Shown piece by piece: positions 1 through 13,600 of a stretch of DNA of 64,000 nt. Made by a program: the position numbers and the translations under genes. Within the stretch, counting starts at the first letter, position 1, and each line of letters opens with the position of its first letter. The DNA comes from Luscinia megarhynchos. Its lineage: Eukaryota; Chordata; Aves; Passeriformes; Turdidae. The stretch spans positions 11,864,002 through 11,928,001 of the forward strand of contig CM067570.1 in NCBI GenBank assembly GCA_034336665.1. The letters are read 5' to 3'. The notes under the pieces were generated by a model, which had not been told where the DNA came from, ran no database searches, and saw only the letters and a program-made list of their open reading frames with translations.

Positions 1-1694
1 CCTCCCAAGCATGAAATCAGCTTTTTAGTCTTACCCCATGAATAGATGTTTGCCAGAGGTTAAAATAAACATTTGCTGTGGTTTCTGTTAGCATCAGATC
101 AGAAGAATTGTCAGGGGCTACTGGCAAGTGTGGAAGCACCTTTGCAGGGCAACCTTTCCTCCCATCTAATCCTCATTTCAGGGTATTCTTCTTAGAGTCC
201 TTCATATTTTTTGTGCTGCTGCTCCATGGTACCTCTCACCCAAAAGCATTACACTGCAGATACCAAAAACCCTTCCATTCCACAGTTCCTGTACTTCAGG
301 GCAGAGGTTAAAAGCAAACTCTCCTGGTACCCAGCCTTTCTTAGCAGGCTGCATGACACTTCCCAAGATGTGCAGCAGACACAGACCTGGGTTTAACTGT
401 GTTGCCGGAGCAATCACAGGTTTATTACTCAAGTCCCCCCCATCTGGGAAGCAGGTACATGACAGGTCTCTCACACTAGCAAATCCAGCTCCCTACCCCA
501 GCAGCCTGAAGTAGAGGGTGTGACAGTACACCTCTGCCATCATCAGCTCTTAGGAAGCATCCCCATGAGACAGGCACCTGAAAAAATGCAATTCTCTATT
601 TGATGTCCTGATCACAGAAACAAAGCTTTCCCTTACACCACCCTGGCCTTTCACTGTATGAGGAGGAAAGAAGAAATCTTATCTGAACTAAAGCAAATGC
701 CAGTTCCGGGATGCTGCTTTCCTCAAAACACCCTCATAACACACCACTTTTAGGCAGGCAAAGATGTTTCACAAACATACAGAGGTCTTCTTCTAAACAT
801 ATTACATCGTTAAAGAGGAATTACTCCAGCAGAGGGAAAATCAGTGTAAAATAAGCACAAGTGGGATAAGGATCACACCCTTCATTTTATTCTGTGTAGC
901 TTTTTTCCCTCATTACATAAGCTTCAACACTCCAAGTTCAAGGCAAATGCTTGCAATATTTCTGCATTATCCTCAGTAATGTGACAAGAGCAATTACAGA
1001 GTCCAGGGAAGCTAAGTAACACTGCTAAAACAGTGGGTGGTCTAAAGGCTTGAATAGCTCCTGTGCACTAACGCTGCAGTGGAGTCCCCCAGACCCCCAC
1101 TTTGTACCCTCGGCAATTCAACCATGCTCTGCAACACTGGCCTTTTTGTCCGGGACATTCTGGCACCAGCATTGCTTAGCTGACTTGAGACATACCCAAG
1201 TTCTTTCAGGGGGTCTGCAAAATTAACTCACCCTTAAAAAGTTTGTCCTTGGTACCCACCACATCTCCTTCATTCTCCGTTTCTGTTGAAAGCTCTAGGC
1301 AGAAGCATGCTGAACATTTTGCAAGGAAAATCTGCTCAGAGACAACTATTCCAGGTGCACAGGCCCTTTGCTGAGTACAGCATTATTTGGGGTATTCTCT
1401 AAAAAATTAAAATCTAGTTTTACAGAGCCATTTGCCATGTGCAATGTGCTGAAATACTTTGCCACAGCAAAGTCTGGTCTAAACATGTTGTTGGCCAATA
1501 AAAGGGGGGAAACATGCTGCCAGTAAACATTTGCGTGGTATGTCTTTGAAGGCTTCAAGGCAGACTAAGTGGAATAATTGTGAAGATGTATTATTTATAA
1601 TACAACAAATCTTCCCCACAAGATATAGGTCTCCATTAACCTAGTACCCAACTGCTTTTAAGTGCATTTTTTAATGTGTTTACCCTGCTAAGGG
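1..1694. other. Intergenic DNA, no gene seen
   Basis: No coding exon, RNA gene or recognisable repeat was found here. The short reading frames present (up to 90 codons) lack family motifs and are not flanked by convincing splice sites. The region lies about 13 kb beyond the 3' end of INHBB. Confidence 0.6.
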
Positions 1695-1830
1695 AGTTAT
1701 ATTTTATTATCTCCATTTTGCATTTGGGGAATTGAGGTACTGAGAGATTAATAGATTTGCTCGAGGTTACATAGCAAATCTCCAGCAAAGCACAAATGCA
1801 GACCAAGTGTCCCAGATTGTTCTTCTCCAC
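1695..1830 (+). repeat. MIR-like (CORE-SINE) fragment
   Basis: The order of short blocks matches the body and 3' part of MIR-type SINEs: a TTATTATCTCCATTTTGC block, then GGGGAATTGAGGTACTGAGAG, then a block corresponding to the usual TTGCCCAAGGTCACACAGC, here TTGCTCGAGGTTACATAGC. The match is by eye against the family as I remember it. The copy is diverged and truncated, as expected of a very old insertion. It could be an independent avian or amniote CORE-SINE rather than MIR proper. Confidence 0.6.
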
Positions 1831-4804
1831 TGGATGTATCCATCGATATGCCAGGACACATTAAAACATCAAAGGTCTCTTGTGAGGTGACTTTTTCCTT
1901 TGTAATAAAAAAGACCGATGTCATGCGAGCAAGCAGCATTGTATTGGAGTCAACAGAAGTTCATCTACTTACAGAAAAACTGAAGCAAGGTCTGGAGCTG
2001 TTGTTGGAATAGTCTCATTTTTCTAGCTGTCCACTGCATTCAACTCAAATGCACAAATACCTTTTCACTGATGAAACCTGCTGTATCTGAAAAACTACCT
2101 GTTCACTCATCAAGATTCATTGATAGCCTTTACATTTCACATACTACCATTTAAATTCAGATGCTGCTTCATGTCTCCCTGAAGCCAAGTGGAGCTGCAA
2201 AGGGGTTAACCTTTTTCAAATCTGCTCATACAGTGAAGATGCTGAATGTGGATATGGGACCCTTGCTGTGGTACAATGGTGTTATGGATGGCTTGGTTTG
2301 ATTTTCATCTTGACTTGCGGGAAGAAGTGGTGGAAGACAACCTTTTACTGTACCTTACACCAGCAAACCTTTGGGAGAATGGTCTTATGGGATTCAGTAG
2401 AAGACCACCTTTCTCCTTACGTCCTCTTCACCAGCTCTCCACTAAGCCAACCTCCCTGAAAATGAAACCTGTGCTGCTCTCCAGCTATGGTAGAGTTTGT
2501 GGAACTGGGCATCTCACGGAATCACAGTATTCTGAGTTGCAACCCCCTCTCTCCTACTCCCCAAACACCAGCTTAGTACCCTCTCCCAATCCTCCTTGGG
2601 AGGAAAAGAGCCCAGTGAGTGCAACAACATTGTATCTTTCAAGCAGATGATATTTCCATTAATTTCCAAGCTCCTGTTTAAAGAGAAGTCTAAGTAGAAT
2701 TTAAATGAGTAATAGGGCTGATAATGCAAGCAGAATATTTTTTGCCACGTGTGCCCTTGTCAGCACACAGATGTCATAAAGCATCCTGGTCCCACCATAC
2801 AAATGTAAAAGAACCAAGGGCTTTGCCTAAAATATCTTGTCTAGGGAAGCCAGTTATAGGAGCTTAATAACTTCTAAGACTAAAAAAAATCCCTTTGGTG
2901 CAGCAAAGCGAATTGCACAAAAGGAGATCTACAGAGAACATGTGAGTCTCGTGACCTGTTTCTCATCAGCATGGAGAGTAGGCCCACTTTACCTCACAAA
3001 ATACTAGCAGCAGAGCCAAGTAAGTTTACTCTACAAGACGTCAACCTCATGACTGGAGCAAACAAGATTTAGTCCTCATTGTAAAGCTGCCACCAAAAAG
3101 CCTGCAAGCCAGTTTCTTTTAGCGAATGGGCAGTACCTTCTCACAGCAGGGACAGATTTTATTTTCCATTTAGGATCAGAGACACATGCAGGTAAACAGC
3201 AGTAATGCACCTCTAGGCTGCTCCATGCCTCAGCTCACTTTAAATAAAGCTACCCCAGGGAGGAGAGGTGGTTTTGAGGGGATATCTTTATCCTTCTTCA
3301 TGAAGGTAAGAGCGACACGCAGAACATGATACTCCGCCTCCAGCACAGTCTGGGCTGCTGAAGACATGTTTGACATCCCCCCGACAAAGATTTAAAGATT
3401 ATTCAGTATCAAATGTTCACCAGTGTTTTGAACAGCTAAACAATGAATTTTCCCACTGCCTCTCCTGCTAATGATGAGCGAATAAAGAATCCCCTAGGGA
3501 ATTTCCCTTCATCTGCTCACGAGTGCCACTTCGCTAGTCACATTTATCTGACAAATCTTACAGATGGCTTGGCACGAGCTTGCAACAAGCACACCATCTT
3601 TGGAGCTGGGATTGGCCGCCCGAGCCACGCGACGCTTTCTGTGGCAAACTGGGCAAGCCCACAGCAGAGCCTCATACCGGCTACTGGAGAAATATCCCGA
3701 GGAAATTTACAGCTTCACCTAGTGCCGTTTCAGCAGAAGACACTGATGATGACATTTCCAACACTGCAGCCACCCCGTGAGGAGTGGAGTCTCTTGGCAC
3801 AGAAGAATTCATTCTCTGACCCAGACAGAAAGATATCCTGGAAAATGACTCCCATTGAGCCCTTTTCCTGCTGTTTTTGTGCTGAATGCCTTTCTGTTAA
3901 AGACGACTTTTCCCCATTAAAATAATAGGGAAGAAAATATAAAGACCCATCTGCAGACCACATTTTCAGAGAGGTTTTTGTTTGTTTTCCAACATTGTCT
4001 GTGAAACATTGGTTGAGTCTTTCGAGCTCTTTCCAGATGTGTACTCTCCTCGTGCTATGTACCCAACTCTAATTCTAGTTGGAAAGCCGTTTGACTCAGG
4101 CAAATGAATAGCAGGATTTTAAAACAGATACAAATAGTAAAACTAGGGCTTTGTACAATCCCATAGGTACTATAGATGGGACCGTCCAAACACAGATCCT
4201 TCTAATCCACCAAAAAAATGCCCTTAAGACCTGTTCAGAGTCAGACTTAAACCCATAAAATCCAGGAAATTCAGAGATAAGCCTGGATATCTGGACTGAT
4301 ATTCTGTCCTCAGTTCACCTTACTGGGTAAATGTTAATGAATGCATTTGTTTATTCCCTACAGTTCTATGCAGGGAATATCAACAATCTGATATTATGGG
4401 AGGAGGTGAAATTTTTTCTTCCGTATGTGTGTGTAGGAGTTGCTCAATATAATTTATTCTCTTTCACAATAAAACTATATAGCTCCTCGATCCTTTCAGA
4501 ACTACACAGGGTCTGTCTTGTAAAGTTTTGGAAAAGAAGCCTCAAAGGAAAATCAGTTATTACAGGAAACAGGACTGATTTTCAGTACTCCACAGTCTTT
4601 CCTTTCCATTCACACTAAGCAGGTATTCCAACATAAAGCATCATCCAGATGCATTTCGCAGAGGATCTGAACCCAGACCTTCACAGGCAACACGGGACCA
4701 AGTTTACCAATCACAAATGGAGGAGAAGTGGAGCACACAGCACTTCTAAGAGCACTGACCCACATGTGCCTGCTGCAACAACCTGCAGGGCAGAGCTGTC
4801 ACAT
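1831..4804. other. Intergenic DNA with a 160-codon open frame
   Basis: No gene is supported. Two reading frames stand out by length, 2246-2650 (134 codons) and 3443-3925 (160 codons), both on the plus strand. Neither shows a known domain, signal peptide, repeat or plausible splice context. The second overlaps a locally CpG-richer, non-repetitive stretch at about 3460-3780 that may be a conserved non-coding element. Confidence 0.5.
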
Positions 4805-5340
4805 CAAGTACAAACAGAAGAATGGCCATATCAGTCCATCTAGCCCAGCATCAAGTCTCCTATAGCTGGTTCCTGGAGCAAGCCAGAAAGCAGCAGAAAC
4901 AAGGGAACTGCTTATGCTATTTCCCTCACACTTCTGCTAGCCTCCAGCTATTTTCAGATCAAGGTATTTCCTAAGCCAGATGTGGTTTCTAGCTACTTAG
5001 TAATCCTCTGTGCATTTCTTTACACAAACTTGTCCAGTCATCCTTTGAACTCTAATAAGCTTTTAGCCTCCACAACCACCTTTGGCGGTGAATTCCTTGT
5101 GTCCACTACCAGTTGCAGAGAAAACATCTCTTTCTGTTTGCTTTGAGCCTGGCTGCTTTTAGTTTCATTTAATGACTTTAATTGATACACTGCCACAGAA
5201 CAAACAATCCCTGCCCACCTTCTGACTTGAAGGATTCACTCCTACCCCACCAACATCTCATTTTCAAGCTGATGAGTTTCAGCCTAATCAAATTTTCCTC
5301 ACACGGAAGGTTGTGGCAAATACAACTGAAGTATAAACCA
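4805..5340 (-). repeat. Ancient CR1 LINE 3' fragment
   Basis: The plus strand reads as the reverse complement of an old amniote CR1 3' region. The block order is as in reptile and turtle copies: a 'cagtccatctagcccagcat' start, then text near 5030-5100 resembling 'tttgaac...tttagcctccacaaccacc...ggtgaattcc', then 'cattttcaagctgatgagtt' and 'cctcacacggaagg' at about 5250-5310. Recognition is from memory of the family. Heavy divergence suggests an insertion older than the avian CR1 expansions. Confidence 0.65.
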
Positions 5341-8300
5341 ACTATTTTTCTTTTCTTCCGAGCTCCCAATACACCCTTTTACTTTGCACTCAGGAAACAC
5401 TTTCTTTCCCATGTTAGAGGGAAGTTTAATGGCAGTTTTGTCATTACTTTAATAGGTGATCTGCAAAGTGGCAGAGAAATAGACCAAAATCTCCAGGGCC
5501 TGTTCTGACACTGGAGAATACAGTGCATTGAGCCTTAGCCCTAGTGACTTCACCGGGTATTGGACAAAGTTCACTTATGATTTTTTAAAATTGTATGTAG
5601 CAGTCACTTCATCAGTGATGGGCACCATGACCAATACATAATTTAGGTCCTGGTACTGTCACCATGTGTTTGAGATCTAGGGGTGCTCTGAGCAACACGA
5701 GTCCCAAAGTCCTGATATTCTTTCTCAATCCAGAAACTACAACTGTGAATTCAGCTTCCAGCAGAAACATTGAATGAAACCCACGGTCACATTACCCACC
5801 AAAAGAGTATTGTACATCTTCACTACCATCAGCTGTTCTTCTCTCCAAGTCGCCAAAAGACAGAAAATATGAGAGTTTAGCCCAAGAAAAGATTTCTGCA
5901 GGATAAGAAGGCAGACATGGCAGAAACTTTGTGAAGTCTGCTAAAGGTTTTGCTATTGCCAGCTAATTTGATGTAAAAGATATGCAGATACTATTGTGAT
6001 GGGCAGCCCTACAAGCCTCTAAGATAAAACTCCCATTTATGACAAGATTCATCCCTGGTAAAAATGGCACTATTCCATTGAAATCAATAAGGTTGCACCT
6101 GTGAATGCCAGCTGTGAATTGAGTCCATGGTTCTCAAATGATGTAAAGTGCTTCAGGAGGAAAGATGCTATATTTAGGTGCCATATTATTGCTATGTAGA
6201 CATTTTCATAACCCCTAATTATGGGGCTTTTTTTGCAAGCTCTGTAGTATTAACTGGATTGGATAAATATATAATTAGAGAGTGTTTCAACATGCACACT
6301 CTTGATGCTAGAAGCTTTATCAGCTCTTTCTTTTCTTCATGATCTGTTTTGCTTTTCTTTTAAAGCTGTTTCTATCAATTATGGCAAGATTTATTCAGAG
6401 CCCCAATAAAGGGTCACTGCAGACATCCCAGCAGAATAGAAGAGAGCTACATTTATGTTTCAGAACTTTTCTGTTTTCCAGAAAGACACCTCTGAGTTGT
6501 CATTGTATGACATCGCCAGAAGCTAAGCCAATCGGGAAAAAAAAACCCAACCCAAAACAACAACAGAACAACAGCAACAAAGAACTTTTCAGAAGTTCCC
6601 TGACCCCTAATTGTTTATAGACTAAGCATTTCTACTCCAACAGCTTCAATAGAAGATCTGCTGCCCAAATATTTGCTGGATCTCGCTCCCTCTTTTGCCA
6701 GTAGACAGAAAGGAAGGACTCAAGGAGGTTCTTCACATTCTGCATAGTGCCAGGGATGCACAAACAGCTTCAAAGATCTATAGATAGGATGTAGATACAG
6801 TCCTGTCTAAAAAAGCCACCACCCTAACAAATTAGTAATTTGCCCAACTGGAGAAAGGCAAGCTACCTTTTTTGCAGCATCTGCTTTGTCAAATTAAAAG
6901 ATACCATTAACAATTAAAATCCAACTAATCCTACAAGAGTAAAAAAATAAAAACAACAAAAAAGTAGCACCTGCATTTTCCTTTCTAGGTGCTGAAGAAA
7001 CCTGCATTACCATTTATTGTAAACCAGAAAAAGTTATAAACAAATACGCTTTTTGGTTTTCTGATCAGGTATGGCCAATAAAGTGTCAAATTCTTTTAGA
7101 TGTGTTTATGAACCTTTTCCTCTTGCACCAGCTCATATCCAGTGAGAATTTGAAAATCTAAATTACAAGTATAAACACTTCTAAACAGATGTTAATAATA
7201 GAAAGAATTAAGAACCTTGCTAGAGTGACACAACACGGATGCTGTATTATTAAACAAATGGCTCACAATGGTGTTATGACATGAGTCATAACGCCTGATG
7301 CCGTGAACATACTGCAGAAAAGAACAATAGCTATCACCAGCTACAGAAATACACAGAGCACCAGCAGCCTGGCTGCTGACTGATCTAAAGCAAGGGGTTT
7401 GTCTACAAGCCAACAGGATAAACTGACACCTGGTGCAAATGGGTGTAACTGAACAGAAGCTTATGGAGTAATAGCACCTTCAGCTAAGGCTCTGATATTG
7501 TACCAAAAGTACTACAGGCTTTGCTCTGTACAGTCTTGCAGTCTGCTTTTGATTGTAATTGACTGGGGAATTCAAATTTGGTAGGATTTTGAACCTGCTT
7601 TCCATAGATGTGAATAACTGAATCTGGCCCTACATTAACATCAACAGATTTTTAAACTCAGCAAATCACAGAGCACATCTGAATTGTTTTAATACTCAAT
7701 ATCACCTCAAAAATGTCTACCAGCAATCTGGTGGCCATCAGCACCAGGACTGGTTTGCCATTCTTTTTGTTGCTTTATCTCCTAACTGTGGATGGCAAGT
7801 AGTGATGCTGAAGAAAAAGAGTACTCCAAGAGCTGGCACATCCACAAGCTTAACAGACAAAGGATAGAATCAAATCCTGGAGTGCACTTACAGCATGTGC
7901 TCCCCATAATTAAAAGTCTATCTGCAGCATGCAAAGTAGAAAAAGCTTTTATCCAGGGTAGAACTTAAACACAGCATTACTTTCCCTGCTGGATGCAGTA
8001 ACTCCATTCAAGGGGATACAGTCTGGAAGCAATGTTCTCCAAAATGCACGTCTAAATTGTCAAAAGGAAGGGAGGAGAAAATGAGAACAAAGTGGAACCC
8101 ACCCATAAAATGAAATATAGGGCTTGATTCATTGTCATGCACTGTTAGCATAGTGATTCTAGCACTGTGGTGCACAGCTAACAGAAACAGAGCTGGTTCA
8201 AAACCTGCATCTCTGTGCCTATCACATACTTAATAAGAAACACTCAGCAGAAAGACTTAGATGGATTCCACTCCCCCCAAGTGCCACCCAAAAGCTCCCA

Positions 8301-10068
8301 GTATAGGAAGCATGGCCACATACAAGGCATGTGGTCAGGGCACACTGGTATTCCAGCCCTTTCTCAGTTTTTACACTGGGGACCCCTGGCAGCTGTCCCA
8401 AAGGCAGCCTCAAGGTTGCTCCAAACTGTGCTAAAGACTAAACAAGTTTCTGAACAATTTCAAAACACGAGTTGAGCAAAAGTGGTTTGCTACACTCTCT
8501 TGGATGTGGAGCAGGCTGGAGCAGAGCCACATCTGAGAACAGGCTGCCTCTCTTCAGCCATCACAAGGGTGCCTACATACGACACACTGAATGCAAGACA
8601 ACTTACCAAGGGTGAGGCACACAAGAGACAAAAAATCTACTCAAAATAATCAGTAGCTACACTGCATTACCTCCAATCTCTAATCAGGATCCCCCAAAAT
8701 AAATGTTATTACTGGGGCATTAACATGGCAGAAGACAATTTGCTTAGATAAAGCCTTGTGTTTCTTGTCTGTGTATTTACAGGTGAAATGGTGCTCACCC
8801 ATGCAAACATGCCACCCCGATCAAGCCAAACATACACAATGCATATAAGACATAAATAAATACTTATGAGTCACTGATAACCACCTCATAAATTATATGG
8901 TCTTATGAAGTATCACTGCTCAAGATAATGCATACAATTGGATACAAAATACACATACACAACTCTCATTAAGACAGATAACACTGTTTGTTTCCTTTCA
9001 CAAGAGCCCAAGGCCTTAATTTATAAGGTCCTGAATTATTTTTTGTAACCTTAGAGTCCTAACAGCTGAAGATCAGTTCCAAAACCTGACCCAAAACCAG
9101 GCCAAATGAGATTACAGAGGATATAGTGAATAGGATATGGCACATGGGGGTCCAAAAGTCCAAGAACGGAGTCTGCTTCAGCTCACAGGAGCCAGATGCA
9201 GTATTATTTATAGCCCTTTATTCTCAAATGCACACCCCCTTCAGCATCCAACTCTCCTACCTCTCTCCTGCCACAAGACCCAGGACCAGCTCCCCTATCC
9301 CTAGGTAAGGAGCTCAGCTGTGGCTGCTGCAGCTTTTCCTCAGCTCCTCTGTGGAAATGGGCATGAGCCACTCCAGCCAACAAAGTGAAGAAGGGCAAGA
9401 TCAGTCCAGCAGCCTCATCTTGGACAAAACCTAAATGCCACTTTGGTACCACTTGAGTGACACAGCCCAAACACAGCGTGTTTGTTTTGCTGACATGTAG
9501 GTTTGAGTTTGCTCCCCAGCCACATCTTCTTTCGCCTTGGATACAATAGTCATCTTCATAGCACTTATTATAACATATTGCAGCAATAATGTGTAATTAT
9601 CCTCAAAAACAAAGCAAAAGCTCAAGATAAAAATAACAGGCATTGAGCACACTTACCAGCTGGAGGAAGGCAGTGAGGCAGCACGAGCTGCAGCCCTAAA
9701 ATGGCTGTGCTGTAGCCTGATTTCAAAGGCCAGACTGCAGGAGAACACAGAGAGCTGAACCCTCTCCAAAAGCAGGTCCAAAATGAGAAAGAGCAGTGGC
9801 ACAGAGACTCTGTGGAGATGTCCTTAGGCAGAGCAGTGCCTCCCCCGGGGTCTGTGCACTGGCAGCTGGGTTCAGTGATTGCATTTGGTCCAGGGCAGAA
9901 CTCCAAATGCACAGCACCTGGAAGGACTGATCTTTTCTGAGCAGAAGCCCATCAGGTGGTTATCAATCACAGCTCTCACCCTGTGCCTTCCTTGGTCTGA
10001 CCTAGGGAAATCAAATCAGTTTCCTTCTTACCTTTTTCCTGTTTTGCTGGATGTGCTTACTTTGACTT
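5341..10068. other. Intergenic DNA, no gene seen
   Basis: No exon, RNA gene or clear transposon is visible. At 6073-6099 there is a short block centred on TTGAAATCAAT that resembles a dispersed old amniote repeat, with a related block at 11341-11370. Short open frames (60-96 codons) have no support. Confidence 0.55.
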
Positions 10069-10600
10069 CCATAGACTCATAGAATGGTTTGGTTTGGAAG
10101 GGACCTTAAAGATTGTTTAGTTCCAACCCCCCTGATATGGGTAGGTTCATTTTCTCCTAGACCAGGTTGCTCAAAGTCCCATCAATCTGGCCTTGAACAT
10201 TTCCAGGGATGAAGCATCCACAACATCACTGGGCAACCTGTTGTAGTGCCTTACCACCCTCCCAATAAAGAATTGGTATCTTACAGGTAATCTAAGCCTA
10301 TCCTCATTCAGTTTAAAGCCATCACTCCTTGGCTATCACTACATGCCCTTGTAAGAAGTCCCCCTCCAGGTCTCTTGTAGGCCCTTTTAGGCCCTGTAAA
10401 CCTTCTCTTCTGCAGCCTGAACAGCCCCAGCACTCTTGGTCTGTCTGCACAGAAGAGGTGCTCCAGCCCTCTGATCAATTTTGTGACCCTCCTCAGGACT
10501 CTTCAAAGTCCATGTCCTTCTTATGCTGGGGGCCCCAGAGCTGGGTGCAGACTCCAGGTAGAGTCTCAGCAGAGTGGAGTACAGGATCAGAATAACCTCC
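10069..10600 (-). repeat. CR1 LINE, 3'-end fragment, avian type
   Basis: The plus strand begins with ACTCATAGAATGGTTTGG and GGAAGGGACCTTAAAGA, followed by 'agttccaacccccctg', 'agaccaggttgctcaaag', 'tctggccttgaaca' and 'ctgggcaacctgtt'. This is the reverse complement of the avian CR1 3' end, so the element is in sense on the minus strand with its 3' terminus at about 10069. Later blocks ('tgcagcctgaacagcccca', 'agctgggtgcagactccagg') extend it about 530 bp inward. It is 5'-truncated, as most CR1 copies are. Frames at 10329-10713 are remnants inside it, not genes. Confidence 0.93.
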
Positions 10601-13600
10601 CTCTGCCCACAGCAGATGCAGCAGAACCCTCTACTTCCCAGCCTTCAGAACAATGTAGCCTGAAAGTAATTTTTTTTTTGAGGGGGGGAAAGGGGGGAGA
10701 CAAAACAGTTTAAAAAAAAAGTGGGAGTCTATGAATTTAATACAATATTGGTTTAAAATTCTCAATGGCAGATCACAAAGACAGGAAGTCTGATCAAGTA
10801 TTAAAAAGCTGTACATGTATCTCAGGGCTCTGATGGCTTCAAGATCTCTCAGGTCATATGGTGTATGTGTAAAAGCTTGACGTCTCTGCTTTTGAACAAG
10901 GAAAGCTGGTTAGAGCTGCACACATTCCAGGAGGGCCTCTGTTGAATAGAATTGGCCAAATCAGATTAAAAATGCAACATCTATGGTGAAGGCTGCAAGC
11001 TGCCTGCTCAGAGATTCCACTGATGTGAACCAGAAGTTGCTTGCATGTGGTCGGGCCCTAAATTTGATACTGGAATTTAAAAACAAATTAAGATTCCCAT
11101 GTAATATTGACTGCTTTTTTTTTTTTTCTTTTCCCAGAGTAAAAGATTTTAAAACATGGAATGCTATATGCAGTGGTTACATGAGTCCAAGTAATTGTAC
11201 CAATTATATAATTTGATATAATTGCACTAATTACATAAACACATAATAATGAAATATAAGTTATTCCAAGAGCTAAACTGGAAGAACATTAAAGAACCTA
11301 AATCTGCTCCCACTTATTCTAGTACAAATCAGAAACAATTCCCTTGAAATCAATGAAGTTACCCAAATAAAATTGGTCCCTACTGTTACAAGCAGGCACG
11401 TAAATCCAGCTTGTAGTTCAAGGTTACTGACTGGGCAAGCAAATGAAAGCTACTGGGGCACTTTGTACTGATGCAGATTGCTAATTCCTGGCCAAATTCC
11501 AGTGTATGTAGGGAGATTCAAGACAAAGTTAGATGTCTTCTGCTCCTGTTCTGATCTGTCACACAGTATGTGTGGGTTTTGCTAAAACTTTTAGCTCCTG
11601 ATTCTAAAGGGAAAATTAATTTTTTTTAGAAATACTGAGAACTGAGAATGAGCTGGGCCCAATCAGGAATTCCAGAAAACTGGATTCAGGTGTGTCTTTA
11701 TTCATATGGTTGCTAGCCTGAATTAAATCTGCAGACTTTAGGGGAGTTACTGTAGACTGATATCAGCATTAACTGAAACAGACTCCCCTCTTAGAAATTT
11801 GTATTTCTGATCCATCTTGCAACATGTTCTCCCACCCTTCCCAGTAGAAACCATTCCATACAAAAATTATCTTTATGAAGGATGTGTTCAGTGAGGGGTT
11901 TCCCTCTTCTCCAATGGCAGGGCAAGTACAGCAACTAATTTTCAGCTGCTGAGTTCATCTCTCACAAGTGAGAGAAAAGAAGGTGAGAGCTGGCAATTTT
12001 GGAGCAGGTGTCTATTATGTGTGGAAATACGTGATGTATGCAGAGTTAATCCGACAAGTGCTCTGTTGCATCACATGGTGACAGTCACCCTGTTCACACC
12101 ATCCTCATTAACAGCAGTGGGAGGTCCAGGATGGGCTTTTGCCTGTGTTAGAATATTTTAAAGGGTGAAGATTCTCCAGCTCCAGAGATTGATTCTGTCA
12201 CATGATAGAAGACACTGGTTTAGCATTTACAGAATTGAGTTCAAAGACAAGAGAGAGTCACCAAGTCACCTTTGGTTGGGGGGTATGGATGTGACCCAGC
12301 TGTTTTTTGAGGTGGTGTACTAACCTGGCATAAAGCAATGAAACTGGATGCTCAGTTTTATAAGGATGGGAATGACAGACAGGAAGACTCCAAAATTTTT
12401 GAAAAGCAGTCATCAGGCCTGGGCATCTCATTTTTCATTTTTCCTGATTTCAAAAATGCAGGAGGTGGAAGCTGCACAAAGCGGAATTCCTGCACTCCCC
12501 TGTAAAAAGCTGGCAAGAGCAGTAGCTTTGTGACATCTCTGAAAAATCAAGCCCAAACTGTCTCAGGTTGGTCCCACAGAATTAAAAACTATTTTCTTTC
12601 ATTTTAGCCTTAGAAATCTGTGTGACAGGTTGCTGACAGCACCAGGATACAAGAACACCTCACTGTATGTAGAATGCTCGGAGCAGCAAGTGACTCCGTG
12701 CTGCAGAAAACTCCAAGCATGTTCAGTTCACATTGATTTCTAGAGTCTCTTTCACTCAAAATAAAAGGGCCTGGGAGCCTGGACTATGATCCAGCTCTTT
12801 CCACTCCCAGATGATGCCCCTCACACTATCCTGATATTCGTGCTCTTCCTTGCATTTCTGTTTCTGTCCCATAAACACTGTGACTCCCCAGCTACAAACT
12901 GGGGAGCAGAGAAGGCAGGGACAGGGGAAGAAAGCTGGGAAGGACTTTTACCAAGAAAAGGGATGCTTTTTGATGGCCTCTATGAAAGAGTTTGGGATCC
13001 TGAGCTTGCTTGTGGCTTTGCGGTGGGATGCAGAGCACAGCCTGTTCCTGCCCCTCACTCCTGGCCAGCCCAAGCTTAAAGCATCCTGGCTGCCAGCAGT
13101 TCCCTGTTCCCCAGGGCTGCGGGTCCAAATCCCAGGAGACATCCTAGTCCCCTCCTGAGGACAGGAGTCCCAATGTCCAATGCAGGTTTTAGCTTTGACC
13201 TCAGGAACCAAACACTTTCAATTAAGAACGAAACCTAATTGGAGCCAGTCTCCAGGGCCTTGCATTTCAATGGGCAAGATTGCTTAACATATCCCATTTT
13301 TTAAAGGGCTGCCTAGTCTTAATTATAATAAGTGTCATATTAGGGCAAACATGCCTCCATAGTGAAGGGATGGGTATTGGCCACTGATTTCAAGGGGAAT
13401 TTATTGAACTCATCAGTAGCACAGCTGACCCACGGAATGAAAACTAGAGAAAAGGCTGCTGAGAGGTGGAGCAGCAACAGTGAGTGGTTAGTGGCTTTGA
13501 CAATCAATGGGCAGCTGAGGGTGGTGAGAAAGCTATGAGATATTCCAAAAATTTGATCTGGAGGACAAAGTTCTGAGAAGCAGATTGTTGACACAGTCAC

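Noticed and set aside
10329..10713. Two plus-strand frames that might be a small gene
   Set aside because: They lie in the reverse complement of a CR1 LINE.
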